From Patiria miniata (lineage: Eukaryota > Echinodermata > Asteroidea > Valvatida > Asterinidae): a DNA stretch of 64,000 nucleotides. Positions 13,714 through 24,446 of this stretch are shown here, one piece after another (the first letter of the stretch is position 1; each line of letters starts with the position of its first letter). The DNA is taken from assembly GCF_015706575.1 (NCBI RefSeq), contig NW_024037069.1:35733315-35797314 (forward strand). The letters run 5' to 3'. A program made the position numbers and the translations under genes. The notes beneath the pieces are model-generated. The model saw only the letters and a program-made list of their open reading frames with translations, had not been told where the DNA came from and made no database searches.

Positions 13714-15060
13714 ATTTGAGAATTTTTATAGTTGATTTAATAATGGGACTGGAAACGAACTTTCATGCTGGATTGAGAATTGTTGTTCTCACAATCACTC
13801 GGGACAACACTGAGTATATACAATGTTTATGAAAATATGTTGGTGAAGGAAAAACCCCAATATTGAATCAGACAGAATTCATACATTAAAAACTATGGGA
13901 AGTATTCTCTTTGACCTATTTTAATCCTATAAAATCATTCAGTTTTAGGCATTGATTTGGAAAAAGTATTTTGTTCTTTTTTGTGTTTAATGATGTAAAT
14001 ATATTTCAATGTATATCAATGTGGACAATTAATGTAATTGCTTTTTGTTTTTATTTTTAGCCCTTGTTATTCTGAAAGCTATGCCTCATCATGAGAGATT
14101 TTTTTTCCGGGGCACGCTACGGACCTATCCATGTCATTCAATTACCAGAGATTAGTGTTCCGTTTCATCGCCAGCAGATTTGTAATCTATCGGAGGGAGG
14201 GGGGGGGGGGGAGCCTGGTGAGATGGATTTCGTGATCTAGCAGTCTTCCCAGCCATTGATCCGTTGGGTTATGGGGTCGTGGGGTTTGGGGTGAATTTGA
14301 TCCCCCCTACATGCCTGTCGCATCATCTATCAGTCACAGTCCGTCCAAGGAACCCATCCAAAATTACTCGCTTCGTGACACTTTTTTTTAATGAAAGGCG
14401 ACATGAACCCCAAAATTAATTACTGAACCACTTTGCCCCACATTGGGGGCAGAATGTAATGAGACTTTGTCCTGTTTTTTTGACGGTCGGTCTGTCATCG
14501 CGCTTTGCTGGTATTTTCACTTCTTGACGTTGATAAAAACTTTCTACTCATAATCTGGGTCATTTTTGTTCTCAGTCAAATGAACCTGATACCCTGTCTG
14601 TCACTCTATCAACAGAGGTCAGTGGTTTTCCCGATGCTCAACATTGATAGATATTTTGCTCTTTTTATGGTCTTCTTTGTTCTTGAGAGCGTCAACCGCA
14701 TGATGATTGTATTGATGCGTAATCGTCAAAATTGGATCATGACTGTCATCGTTCTTTCCCCACCAATCCGTGAACTTTGGAAGAAAAAAAAAATGAATGT
14801 GGAATAGCATTCATTGGCAGAGATTTCGGAAGATTGCCTGATGCCAAGAAAGGTCATTCAGGGTCGTTTGGCCGACAAATCAGTGCTCTCTAAATGCTGA
14901 ATCTTGGCCAAAAAAATAGGGATTTGGCATCGAGTTGGTCACAAGCCAGTGACAAGTAACAGAGGATGAAGACAGACAAAGGGATGCCTTTGTTAAAGTT
15001 CGTTAGCGTTCTTGTTAATTGACTTGCAACTAGAGCATACTTGATAACTTGTGATTTAGA
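13714..15060. other. non-coding stretch
   Basis: No gene is seen. It holds a G run (about 14196-14211) and, at about 14919-15000, one copy of a dispersed repeat whose relative lies at about 31078-31150 (separate entry). The two overlapping frames at 14505-14810 have no recognisable domain. Confidence 0.55.
14919..15000. repeat. dispersed repeat shared with 31078-31150
   Basis: The stretch from GTCACAAGCC to GATGCCTTTGTTA aligns with 31078-31140 (ATCACAAGTC to GATGCCTTTGTTA), including AGTAACAGAGGATGAA against AGTTACAGGAGATGAA. Similarity is moderate and orientation is the same. The family is not recognised. The transposon at 15066 sits just downstream of this copy. Confidence 0.45.
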
Positions 15061-15065
15061 CCCTG

Positions 15066-15346
15066 TGTTACAACTGATAATGTAGTAACCAACGGATAAT
15101 GTATCACCAACCGATAATGTATCACAAATGGACTGATACTGTATCACTAACCGATAATGTAGCAAAAATTGACTGATAGTGTAGTAGAATTTGTATCCGA
15201 TAATGTATCACGTGTCGACGGATAATGTAACTACAAAATAACTGTATCCGATAATGTATCACCACGGAACGGATACTGTATCAACCAATAAAGTACCAAA
15301 AAATCAACCGATAATGTATCAAAAATCAACCGATAATGTATCAGTA
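15066..15346 (+). repeat. left terminal inverted repeat, 13-unit array
   Basis: This arm contains 13 copies of an AACCGATAATGTATCA-like unit separated by short AT-rich spacers. One unit near its inner end (around 15290) has no counterpart in the right arm, so the arms are 281 and 258 bp long. Confidence 0.8.
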
Positions 15347-16164
15347 CGGGGAAAAGGTGTACACAAATGTTTGTTTTATGTCCTATGTATCCCGCCCCAC
15401 TTTTTGACCGGGGAAAGGGGTCTGGGCTATTGGATCACCCCCACCCCCATTATTTTGTATTTAGAGAAAAAAGGGCAGATTTTGAGGTGTTTTTCAAACT
15501 TTCCAACCGCCGAAATGTATTAAATAGTACTGAGAGGGAGAAAAAGCACAAAAAGCTTGGAATACGCTAGATCTGTATCATGAACAGCGCCCCCAGTGTC
15601 ATGTGGTCTCCAGCCCCCCCCCCCCCTCAGTTTTTGATTTTACCATGGAGCTATGGGCTCCGTGCACAAGTGCCCCTTCAACGGCCAGAAACGGAGAGTT
15701 GGAGGAGGACCTAGACTGGTCCCGGTCCATCCACTGCGTATTTTGAATGATGCAAAGTTAGTCTGTGAGACATCGCAAGTTAAATTGAACGTATGCGCGC
15801 GCCGACGTTGCCTGACAATCATGCGAAGACGCTGCGGCTAATAGCCTTGGCACATTCTGGAAGTGGCGTTGAACTTTGCGCGCGAACCAGTACAGTACAG
15901 TTCGCACATGCTGTGTCCCGTCCATTGATCTCCATACATGGTGCTCTCAAAAGTGGTAAAACGCGCCCTCTTGGGTTGGAGCACGGAGCCCAAACGGAGG
16001 CCAAGTGTCCGGAGAAAAGAACTTGTCCACATTTCGGCGCGGATGTGCGAATGCAGTTAAAAAATATTCTTAATGATAAACTAATTTCCCGAGTGGGGAC
16101 TTATCATAGCAAAGACACTTATTAGACTTTAATTAATTTGCAATATTTCCACCTTTTCCAAATA

Positions 16165-16422
16165 TACTGATACATTATCGGTTGATTTTTGATACATTAT
16201 CGGTTGATACAGTATCCGTTCCGTGGTGATACATTATCGGATACAGTTATTTTGTAGAACTTTACATTATCCGTCGACACGTGATACATTATCGGATACA
16301 AATTTTACTACACTATCAGTCAATTTTTGCTACATTATCGGTTAGTGAATATCGGTCAATTTGTGATACATTATCGGTTGGTGATACGTTATCCGTTGGT
16401 TACTACATTATCAGTTGTAACA
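16165..16422 (-). repeat. right terminal inverted repeat, about 12-unit array
   Basis: This arm is the reverse complement of the left arm and carries the unit as TGATACATTATCGGTT. One unit near 16345-16360 is shortened. Confidence 0.8.
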
Positions 16423-16427
16423 CCCTG

Positions 16428-18351
16428 CACATATCTTTGACTTTCACACCAGCCAGGGTGAATGATAAAAAAAATGGCACTGAAATTCACCCTCCACCCC
16501 TCCCCATTGTAATTTTCACCTCATCACTATTATCCTGGGAGTGGAGCACGAGTGTCAACCTGAGAACTGATAAAGATACTTGTCTACTTTTAAATGTGCT
16601 GCACTTGTACAGTAGTTTTGATTAATTGACAGGATTTTTTATCAGCTTAGTTCCTCCTCCTTGCTGAACACTTGACTGAATGACAAACCCTTCATCAAAA
16701 CTGATTGCTTGTTTCGTCAAAAAAATCTTTGACTGACAATTGGCATCATTCAGTTGAAAGCAGACTCAGACCCTGACAGCTGAAAATGATTAATAACGAC
16801 TTTCATTTATCTTATATTACTCTTAATCACTCTTCTTGCCGGGTAAGCTCCGAGCTCTCATCCTAAAAATTAACTCTCCGTCATTTTTCACAGGTTAATA
16901 TTTGTACAGAACTCCAAAAGTTATTTCTGGTATTGACTTGGCAAGAAGATTTGGCTGTTAGTGACTTCTGTGGGTGAATGATGTTTATCTTTTATGTAGA
17001 TTGGATTGGTCAGTTTTATTCAAATAAATAACAAGAATGGACTGACTAGTCGACTCCAAACATTGTTTAAAGTTGGCATATTGGGAATGATTATTTTTCC
17101 GGTTTTTTTTCTGTCCCAAAGGATATATGTGCTTCACTGCAACACTCATATGCATTCTTGAAAAACTCTGGATTATTTTGATTGTTGATTTATTGCTACC
17201 TGTTTTTGTCTTGTTTTATTTTTTATCAGTACATTTTTGTTGATTTACCCTGATTTTTTCCTGTGTTCCTTGGACCAATAATCCTATAATTGTGTTTTGG
17301 CATTACAGTTTCGCCAGGGAGCGCGGCCAGATATTTGCGGTTGCCTTTACATGTTGAATTGTAGATTCATTGTTGATCTATCTGCGCTAGCGTGCCTGCA
17401 TTATCAGAATGCAAATGTCAACTCCTACCCCCCTGTTCCCTTCTGAACAACTCTTTTGCCGACTGTGACAGTGCGGGGCAATCAAATGTCCAAATCTGAC
17501 ATTATTACAGTCAAATCTTTGTGCAAACGCAATCTCCTGTATCGCCGCTCTCCCCAGGGCCTTTGCGTTTGCTCGCGGACGAAGATAGTTTACCATCGTA
17601 ATCCTGGAGAGGGACATTTTTCTTTCATCCATCTCCCTGCCGAATGTGCATCATGATGACATGAGTCGCAGCGAGAAATCCTGAAAACAAAAAAAAGTAC
17701 CCCTACCCGAGAAATAATGTATAAATTTCTTCTTCTTTCAAAATGAAAAAGCTTTTTTTGACTGATCCACAACATAGGTGTTGATCCTTTGTAATTGGTT
17801 ATGAATAACTGATGAGGCTACTGAAATCTTGCGTAAATCTCTTTGTAATACAGTGGATTTTATTGCGCTGTTGGCTTCGGAATGGTGCGAAAACATGTCT
17901 TTCTTCTCCTGTCTGAAAGCTCTTTGTCTACTCTATCGGCTTGGTTGTCACATTACATGAGGAGGTGCTGCCGGGCTAAAGAAAATCTGGACACCTCTCC
18001 GTTTTCTGTCCAGGGCCATTTCTCAAACTTTGGTTTTGTTTCAGCGGAGGCTTCCAGTTCAAACTTCATGACTATTAGTCTCTGATATTGAAAATTGGAC
18101 CTCATTATGGGTTCTATTGCTGCTGTAAAGAAATGTCCCATTCTTTATTACAAAGTCAGGATTTAGGGTGTTGCATTTTGGTTTCAAAATTAGAGGGCCT
18201 CTGCATAGTTATGAGTCCAGAAACAAGATTGAATTTCAAAGATGAAGCCACAGTTTTGGAACATTGATTTAGAAAAAGAAGGTCTGGAAAAAAATGGACA
18301 GAGTGCCGCTACATCATGGTGGCTGTTCTCTGCAATCACTTTGAAAAATCA
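16428..18351. other. non-coding stretch, nothing recognised
   Basis: AT-rich sequence with no supportable ORF, RNA gene or element. The overlapping frames at 17387-17775 lie on both strands and have no domain. Confidence 0.55.
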
Positions 18352-18478
18352 GGGCCCAATTTCATGGCGCTGCTAAGCACATAAATCTCTATGCACGCAC
18401 AACTCTTGGCACATCCTTGCCATGAAATAGTGCTTAAGGTTAGACAATCTTTCTGCTTACTGGTATGAAATTGGGCCC
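18352..18478. mobile_element. short inverted-repeat element (MITE) with GGGCCCAATTTCAT ends
   Basis: This 127-bp element begins GGGCCCAATTTCAT and ends ATGAAATTGGGCCC. Inside the ends, CTGCTAAGCA on the left and TGCTTACTGG on the right extend the partial pairing, so the transcript could fold into one long hairpin. Degenerate pieces of the same family appear at 32600-32622 and about 59350-59395. Elements with these ends are, to my recollection, frequent in echinoderm genomes. No target duplication is clear. Confidence 0.7.
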
Positions 18479-18623
18479 AGAAGTCATCAGAAAACATAAC
18501 CCAGCAAATTTGAAATGTTGGCATTTTTGTTTGTTTGTTTATTATCAGGTTATATTATTAAAGGGAATAAATATGTGCTTGGGAGGTGTTAAACACTATG
18601 TTTAAGACTGGTTGGAGTCTGGA

Positions 18624-18660
18624 TGCTGATAATTACTTGAGCCTTCGGTAATTATCAGCA
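18624..18660. repeat. 13-bp perfect hairpin
   Basis: TGCTGATAATTAC (18624-18636) pairs perfectly with GTAATTATCAGCA (18648-18660) around an 11-nt loop. It is probably a fragment of a foldback repeat. I see no evidence that it is transcribed. Confidence 0.6.
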
Positions 18661-21421
18661 AAAATACCATTTCAGTCATAAATCAACACTTTTCAGTCCA
18701 AAAGTCAAAACGTGTCCAAAATTTAAAATTTTGTTCAACAATTTTACTTTACGTACTGGGGGATGTGGCGCAGGTGCAACTGTGGCGAGTGCGTTGTGAA
18801 TTTAGGACTATAAAATACTGACTCACTGGTAGTATTGCGCATGCCTAAGTGAGGATTGTGACGTTCATCCAATAAAATGATAAAATTTGGCACTGGATTT
18901 CATAGGAGTCCAAATTTCATGTGACACTGGACAAGTGTTTTAAGACCATCCAGCCATGTCTTTATCATTGGTTTAGGACCGGCCATGTGACAGGCTTTTT
19001 ACAATGGGAATGAGTGAACTGTCTTAGGTATTTTTGAATTATATTTATGATTTATGACAAATTTAATTCCAACAAAAGTTGAATTGACTGTAGCATTCAT
19101 GTACTCAAGTAACAGAGATACTATATTTCAAGACTGATGTCGACTAGTGGTTGATTTGTGATGTAACTCATGCCTGTATCCGTGGGCGTTATTCACGAAT
19201 CGGCCATATTGGATTCAGAGTGAGGTAAAATCTTGACTTCTGGAACTTGTGTAGAGAAAAGAAAGCAAGGTAATTACTAATTAATTCCAGTCTGCTTCAA
19301 TGAGTAATTTCAAATGTGTAACTAAAATTTCCCTAATGTTTAAAGCCAGATTAAAAAAAAAATGACAGTAAAATAAGGCTGCATTATGCCTGCATACGGT
19401 CTGGCGCCATCCCATTCAACAGTTAACAATTAATGAAATACATTCAGGGAACTCAACGAAAATGGCCAACTTGTGAATAAAGGCCCATACTAATAGCAAT
19501 GTGCAAGTAGCTCTACTTAAACAATGGTTATCACGAAACTGCTTGGTCTTAGCTCCATGTTGTGCCTTATGATGGTAACCAGTGATGGAGCCGTGCCTTG
19601 TGGCCCATTTCCAGTAGTCGACTAGAGTCGTCCAACCATTCTTCGTTTGAGAGAAGTTAGTTGAACTATGGTTCCTAATTGTGCCTGAACTTGCCTTAGG
19701 CTGCTGTCCAACCTACCAGTCTCACCAGTAAACTCCATTCCAAATATCAGAGGTGGGAATTTAAAAGTCAGATGGCACCGACCCCCTAATCCCCTCCGCC
19801 TCAAAAAAAAAAAAAAAAAAATGAAACCAGTAAAGCAAAAAATATGAATATTTATAACCAGCTTTCCTCATCATCATGATTTTCTTGGTGGTGCTGCGCT
19901 GGGTTATTATCATGATGATGGCAGGCATTTGTCTTGTTCCTTCTAGCGGATCATGACAAGGCATTCCATGGACACGGTACTGCATTCACACTTCCAGCGG
20001 GCCATTTGCCTGCTTCATAAATATTTCATCTCTTCTCTGCAACTTGACTCCGCTGAAAGCCACGGACCTGCACTGCGGGATAATGTGGTCATGCGTGCAC
20101 AGACTTCATCAAAAGTTGTTGTCCTGCACGGACCCTTTTTTTTGCGCATATGCTTGCATTTTTTCCCCTCCGCCTTATTTTTGGCTCGTATTGATCTACG
20201 GCTTTTTTGCATTTTGGACGGGAATAGACAACTCAGCCTACGAACAAAACGTGTATGAAATAAGGATTTTGGAATTGCGCACAGACAAAGTGCGTGCCAA
20301 GTTATTGCAATAATGTGACAAGAAAAGTACAGTACATGCCAATGTACTATCTGACAATTTGCATGCTCTATAAACTTGTTTAACCATCCTGAAAATAGTC
20401 AATTTCATTCAGAAATAATTAGAGATGGGATGGTGTCATGAACTATAATATATAAAATGATTTTAAGGAATAGCTGGGATAAGAATAGGAGGAATAGCAG
20501 TATGAATTGGCTGAAGGAATTGAATAGGAATCGGAATAGGATTGCAAATGTATTGTATTATACTTAACATATCCAGCTAGTAACAAAGAACAGCAACCAT
20601 CCCTGACATAAATACTTGGAAAATGAAATAGAACACGAACAGTAGAAGTAGGTTATAATTAAGAATAGGGAATGTAAACAGGAGTATTAATAATCAATTT
20701 TTCAGGTAGAAGAAGAAGATTGTTATTGTAGTTTTAAAGGAAATAACATTTTACATGTCAGCTAATCTATCAGCTAAGACAAAAATGAACAATTTATAAT
20801 CTTGGCTTTTAATTTAAATTATTTGTCTAAAGATGACCTTTATGTGGACACTATTGCATGATTGGTTGATGCATCCATATACACTCACTAGCTGTCCAAT
20901 CAAATTTCTCTACAGAATTGGAAGTCACTTCTCAAACTTTATAAATAGTGCATTGGGTCTGGCGGTATCCGAACTGCAACACGGCACTTTATCTTACTCT
21001 CTGCCTCCCCCCCCCCCCCGACTCCCCCTCCCCAATTTCCCCCTCCCCCTCCCCCTTCCCCTGACTTGCAGAGCGCCCACAGGATATGCGTGGCACCTCA
21101 TACAAACACCCCATATATACACTGAGCATTACGAGGCTCAGAGAACCAAGTCCCAAACGGAAGCATTCATGGATTATTAACCAAACCCTAACCATTCATC
21201 ATGGACGGAGCTTTGTAACGACGCGCTGAGGTGACAACCCCCCCCCCCCCCCCCCAACTGCCTTGTCCAAAAAGACAACAGTATCTTCTTAAATACAGGT
21301 CAGATGTATGGCCACACAAAAGAAAATTACTGTTTGTGGTCTAAGCTCAGATCCAAAATCTTGGGGGTTGTTAGCGATAATGTTTGTTGGATCCAAAGGG
21401 CCAGCCCATCGTCCTCTTACT
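18661..21421. other. non-coding stretch with one MITE
   Basis: No supported gene. Besides the inverted-repeat element at 19183-19487, it holds an 18-nt A run (19803-19821), a degenerate GGAATAG-rich patch at about 20465-20560, pyrimidine-rich sequence at 21001-21062 and an 18-nt C run at 21238-21255. Confidence 0.55.
19183..19487. mobile_element. inverted-repeat element (MITE-like), about 305 bp
   Basis: The left end TGGGCGTTATTCACGAAT and the reverse complement of the right end, TGGGCCTTTATTCACAAG, align over about 28 bp with a few mismatches. Both continue into GGCCAT. No ORF lies between. The target duplication is not clear and the family is not assigned. Confidence 0.55.
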
Positions 21422-21787
21422 AATTGAGTAGTCACTGACTCACTAAGTGTCTGAGTAGTCACTGAGTGACTGAGTAGTCACTGACTCACTGAGTGACTGA
21501 GTAGTCACTGAGTGACTGAGTAGTCACTGACTCACTGAGTGACTGAGTAGTCACTGAGTGACTGAGTAGTCACTGACTCACTAAGTGACTGAGTAGTCAC
21601 TGAGTGACTGAGTAGTCACTGACTCACTGAGTGGCTGAGTAGTCACTGAGTGACTGAGTAGTCACTGACTCACTGAGTGACTGAGTAGACACTAAGTGAC
21701 TGAGTGACTGAGTAGGCACCTCCTTACTGAGTGACTGAGTAGTCACTGAGTGACTGAGTAGGCACTGACTCACCGAGTGGCTGAGTA
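21422..21787. repeat. 46-bp minisatellite rich in TGACTCA
   Basis: This array of about 365 bp is built from a 19-bp and a 27-bp block, giving a higher-order unit of 46 bp. Both blocks contain GACTGAGTAGTCACTGA. The 27-bp block carries TGACTCA, the canonical AP-1/TRE site, and I count seven exact copies. The unit itself is partly palindromic. Open frames across it give serine/threonine-rich repeats with no independent support. Confidence 0.9.
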
Positions 21788-21840
21788 TAAATAATGTCCT
21801 CAACAGGCTTAACCTAGTCTTGGTCCAAGACTGGATTGAG

Positions 21841-22132
21841 ATTTTATTCCCCTCATGCAGCTGGTCTTTGACAAGCGAGTCGCTATCAACAAGATGAATC
21901 AAATCCAGTTTTGACAATATTGGCAGCGCTATCCAGGACAATCCGAGCATACCTCACACGTGCAGTATTCAAGCTAATGCATGCGTGTGAAAAATGCTCA
22001 CATATCCTAGGTAGCGCTGCCAATATTGCCAAGACTGGATTCAATTCATCTTGTTGATAGAGACCTCCACCGCCACATGAACTTAACTGCGTTCGTCATT
22101 GGACTGGCTGGCTGGAGAATAGGGAATAAAAC
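21841..22132. mobile_element. foldback element, about 290 bp
   Basis: CTATCAACAAGATGAAT at 21883 is matched in reverse at 22060. The arms continue through AATCCAG, CAATATTGGCAGCGCT and GCTA as a roughly 53-bp imperfect inverted repeat. An outer pair, TTTTATTCCC (21841-21850) and GGGAATAAAA (22122-22131), suggests the element reaches further out, with diverged sequence between. It follows the minisatellite closely. No coding. Confidence 0.6.
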
Positions 22133-24140
22133 CACTTCACTTCAAATGCTGACCAGCTGTCAGACGTTTGGGTACACCTGGATTACACAAGACTAGTCTT
22201 GTTCAATTGCAACAAACTAAGAAAAGAAGGATCAATTTTGCAGGATCAATGATGCAGTGTTTATTCAGGGAAAAAAGGAAAGGTAAAAAGAGATTTAGAC
22301 TAGAGGTATTGCCTTTGAGGAAGATCATATGCAAAAATCAGGCCCTCTTTAAAGTTTTACAATATTCATAAAATTTGAATTTGCCCATACGCATTAGTGC
22401 CTTTTAAGTACAAAGCTAGTTTACCGAGCTTCAGCTGTTTTGTTTCCTCTCATTGTTTAAAAAAGGAGCAAAAATCAAAGCTTGTCTTAAAAATAACATT
22501 GCAGACCAGAAACCGAAGAGATATTTTGCTGCCAGAATCGGGATGAATGCGTAAAACATGCGTGGTAGCAGATGTTTACCAGATGCAACTGCTGTGAATA
22601 GTCATGGTCCATTTGTGACGCGGTGTTATTTGCATAGATGCACCTCAGCTGGTGATGGGGCAATTGGCTTGGCTCCGGTCACGCCCAATTGGCGTTAATA
22701 AGAATTCCCACCCCCCCCCCTCCTCGCCTCACAAAACAAAACTAGTTGGTATTCATTAGATTTGACTTTCTGTGGTTTGAGTTGGTCATGGGTGGATTGG
22801 ATCAAGTAAATTGGGTCCTTTAATTGAGGGCTTGAGATTGGCGCTATGATTACTCTTGGCTTTGCAAATTCTTTCATTGACTTCGGTAAAAACACAAATA
22901 GGAATAGGTCAGGGTATTGTTGAACATGTTATTGTGATGTAAGCGAGATTTGCACCTCTATTACAATCAAGTGGAGGTCATAGGAATTCACTTCCTTTTG
23001 AAGTCTCATCTGAGTCGCTGTTTGGAACTTCAAAATTAAATTACAGTAGGTTGTTAATGAGTTGTCCCAGATTTAAAAGTTTAAGGCAGGGTAGAGAACG
23101 ACTTTAAAAAGCATCAGGAAGATAGCTAGCTTGGAGATGTTTACAATTTGGAGGGTATTTGTACACTTGGGGGGGGGGGGGGGAGCGGGACACTTCACCA
23201 TATGTGAAGAAAGACTCAACATCCTGGGAAAATTGTTTCTGTGTTTGGCACGATTCTAGATCCGTTTCCTCTGTTGAACACAATCTTTGCTAAATAAGAC
23301 TTTATTGGCACGCACGTTTGTCTTTATTATAACAATGCCATGAGTAGGCCTATCCTTACTCAAAGTAATCAAGCCGTTCAAACAGCTTCCAATATTTTCT
23401 TTCAAATCATGCCCGAGTGTTTTCCTTGTGAAACACTTACTAGAGGTATAAGCCCTTTTTCCCTTTTTGTTGTTGTAAGTATTGGAAAAAGTTTGATATC
23501 ATCAGTGCCCAACATTTGATCATCATTTCATGGATCCACCTGTTTTCCAGCGGATTCTGTTTTGGCGCCATGAGCAACCAACTGTCCCACTGGCGCCTCA
23601 TGAAATACAATTAATTGATTGATTTTTGGTGTGTCTCAACTGGCTTACAGATTCAGACATTTCGATTATTTAGACACACACACTGTTGCCAGTAAGCGTT
23701 CACCAGAACCAGAACAAAAAATGTGCAATTGTACATGGTCTGTTAAAATGTTGAGTGACAACACTAATTGGTAGCAAGTGGGTTTCTGGCATTTGCTGTA
23801 GCTTGAAGTTCTCAGGATTTTCTGTCAAAGTCAATTTAATAAAAAAAAAAAATTATTTTTTTTTATATAAGGAGGAAGGGTAAATGGTTGTAAGGAAGAG
23901 GGCCTGTTATTTTTTTTATTTTTTTATTTGTAATTTTGACGTTTTTTCACTTTTACTTGTAAATATTTTTTAATTTGTATTTAAAATATTTTTCGGGGGG
24001 ATGGGAGGGGGGAGTTGATTCAAAATGAGGTTTTGCCTTTCACTGATGTGACCTAAAAAAACACTGTATAGTCACTTTGTTTTGTTGTGTTTTCTTGGTT
24101 TTTCATGTTTTTATTTGGGTACTCAGGTATACAAGGAATT
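22133..24140. other. non-coding stretch, nothing recognised
   Basis: AT-rich sequence with a G run at about 23170-23183 and A/T runs at about 23840-23870. No supportable ORF or RNA gene. Confidence 0.55.
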
Positions 24141-24446
24141 TACAGAGTGTGCCAACAAAGGTGCAGCATTCAAAAACCAAATAATTAAAACTTGTCAATG
24201 TTTTTCTTCAATGAAATTATATATTTCAGTAAAGCCCGACTATTTCTTAATCCACTCCTTTTTACCCCATTCCATTTGGGTTCCTTCATCCAGAAATACA
24301 ATCAATTAAGTGAAAGGGTGTCAATTTTACTAAGGCCACTCTCACCTTTTGATGTCACCAACTTCAATGCATATTCAATGCTTAACCCAGATTTTGCATG
24401 TCCAGGTGAGAGTGGCCCATATTGCACTTTTTTGGCACACTCTGTA
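24141..24446. mobile_element. inverted-repeat element (MITE-like), about 306 bp
   Basis: The ends TACAGAGTGTGCCAAC and its reverse complement (ending at 24446) pair over about 25 bp with few mismatches. Nested inside is a perfect 13-bp inverted pair, GGCCACTCTCACC at 24334 and GGTGAGAGTGGCC at 24405. Two short overlapping frames cross it without a domain. Confidence 0.65.

Larger units (their letters stand above)
15066..16422. mobile_element. non-autonomous DNA transposon with long arrayed terminal inverted repeats (possibly Ginger-like)
   Basis: The element is 1357 bp and is flanked by CCCTG on both sides (15061-15065, 16423-16427). It starts TGTTACAACTGATAATG and ends with the reverse complement. 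The left arm runs to about 15346 and the right arm starts at about 16165. Each arm consists of degenerate tandem copies of a 16-bp unit, consensus AACCGATAATGTATCA: 13 in the left arm and about 12 in the right. About 820 bp of interior has no credible ORF. Ends of the form TGTNR...CA with a 4-5 bp target duplication are known for Ginger transposons, whose transposase resembles an LTR-type integrase, so Ginger-like is an inference. The repeated unit may be a multiple transposase-binding site. Confidence 0.8.

Noticed and set aside
15066-16422. Considered as paired LTRs or a Polinton-type element.
   Set aside because: The ends are inverted rather than direct, the element is short, there is no coding region, and the flanking duplication and end bases do not fit Polintons.
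21422-21787. The regular repeat array was considered as a CRISPR-like array.
   Set aside because: There are no unique spacers. It is a direct minisatellite in eukaryotic DNA.
21624-21950. A minus-strand ORF with Ser/Thr-rich repeats.
   Set aside because: It is a translation of the minisatellite and has no start context or domain.
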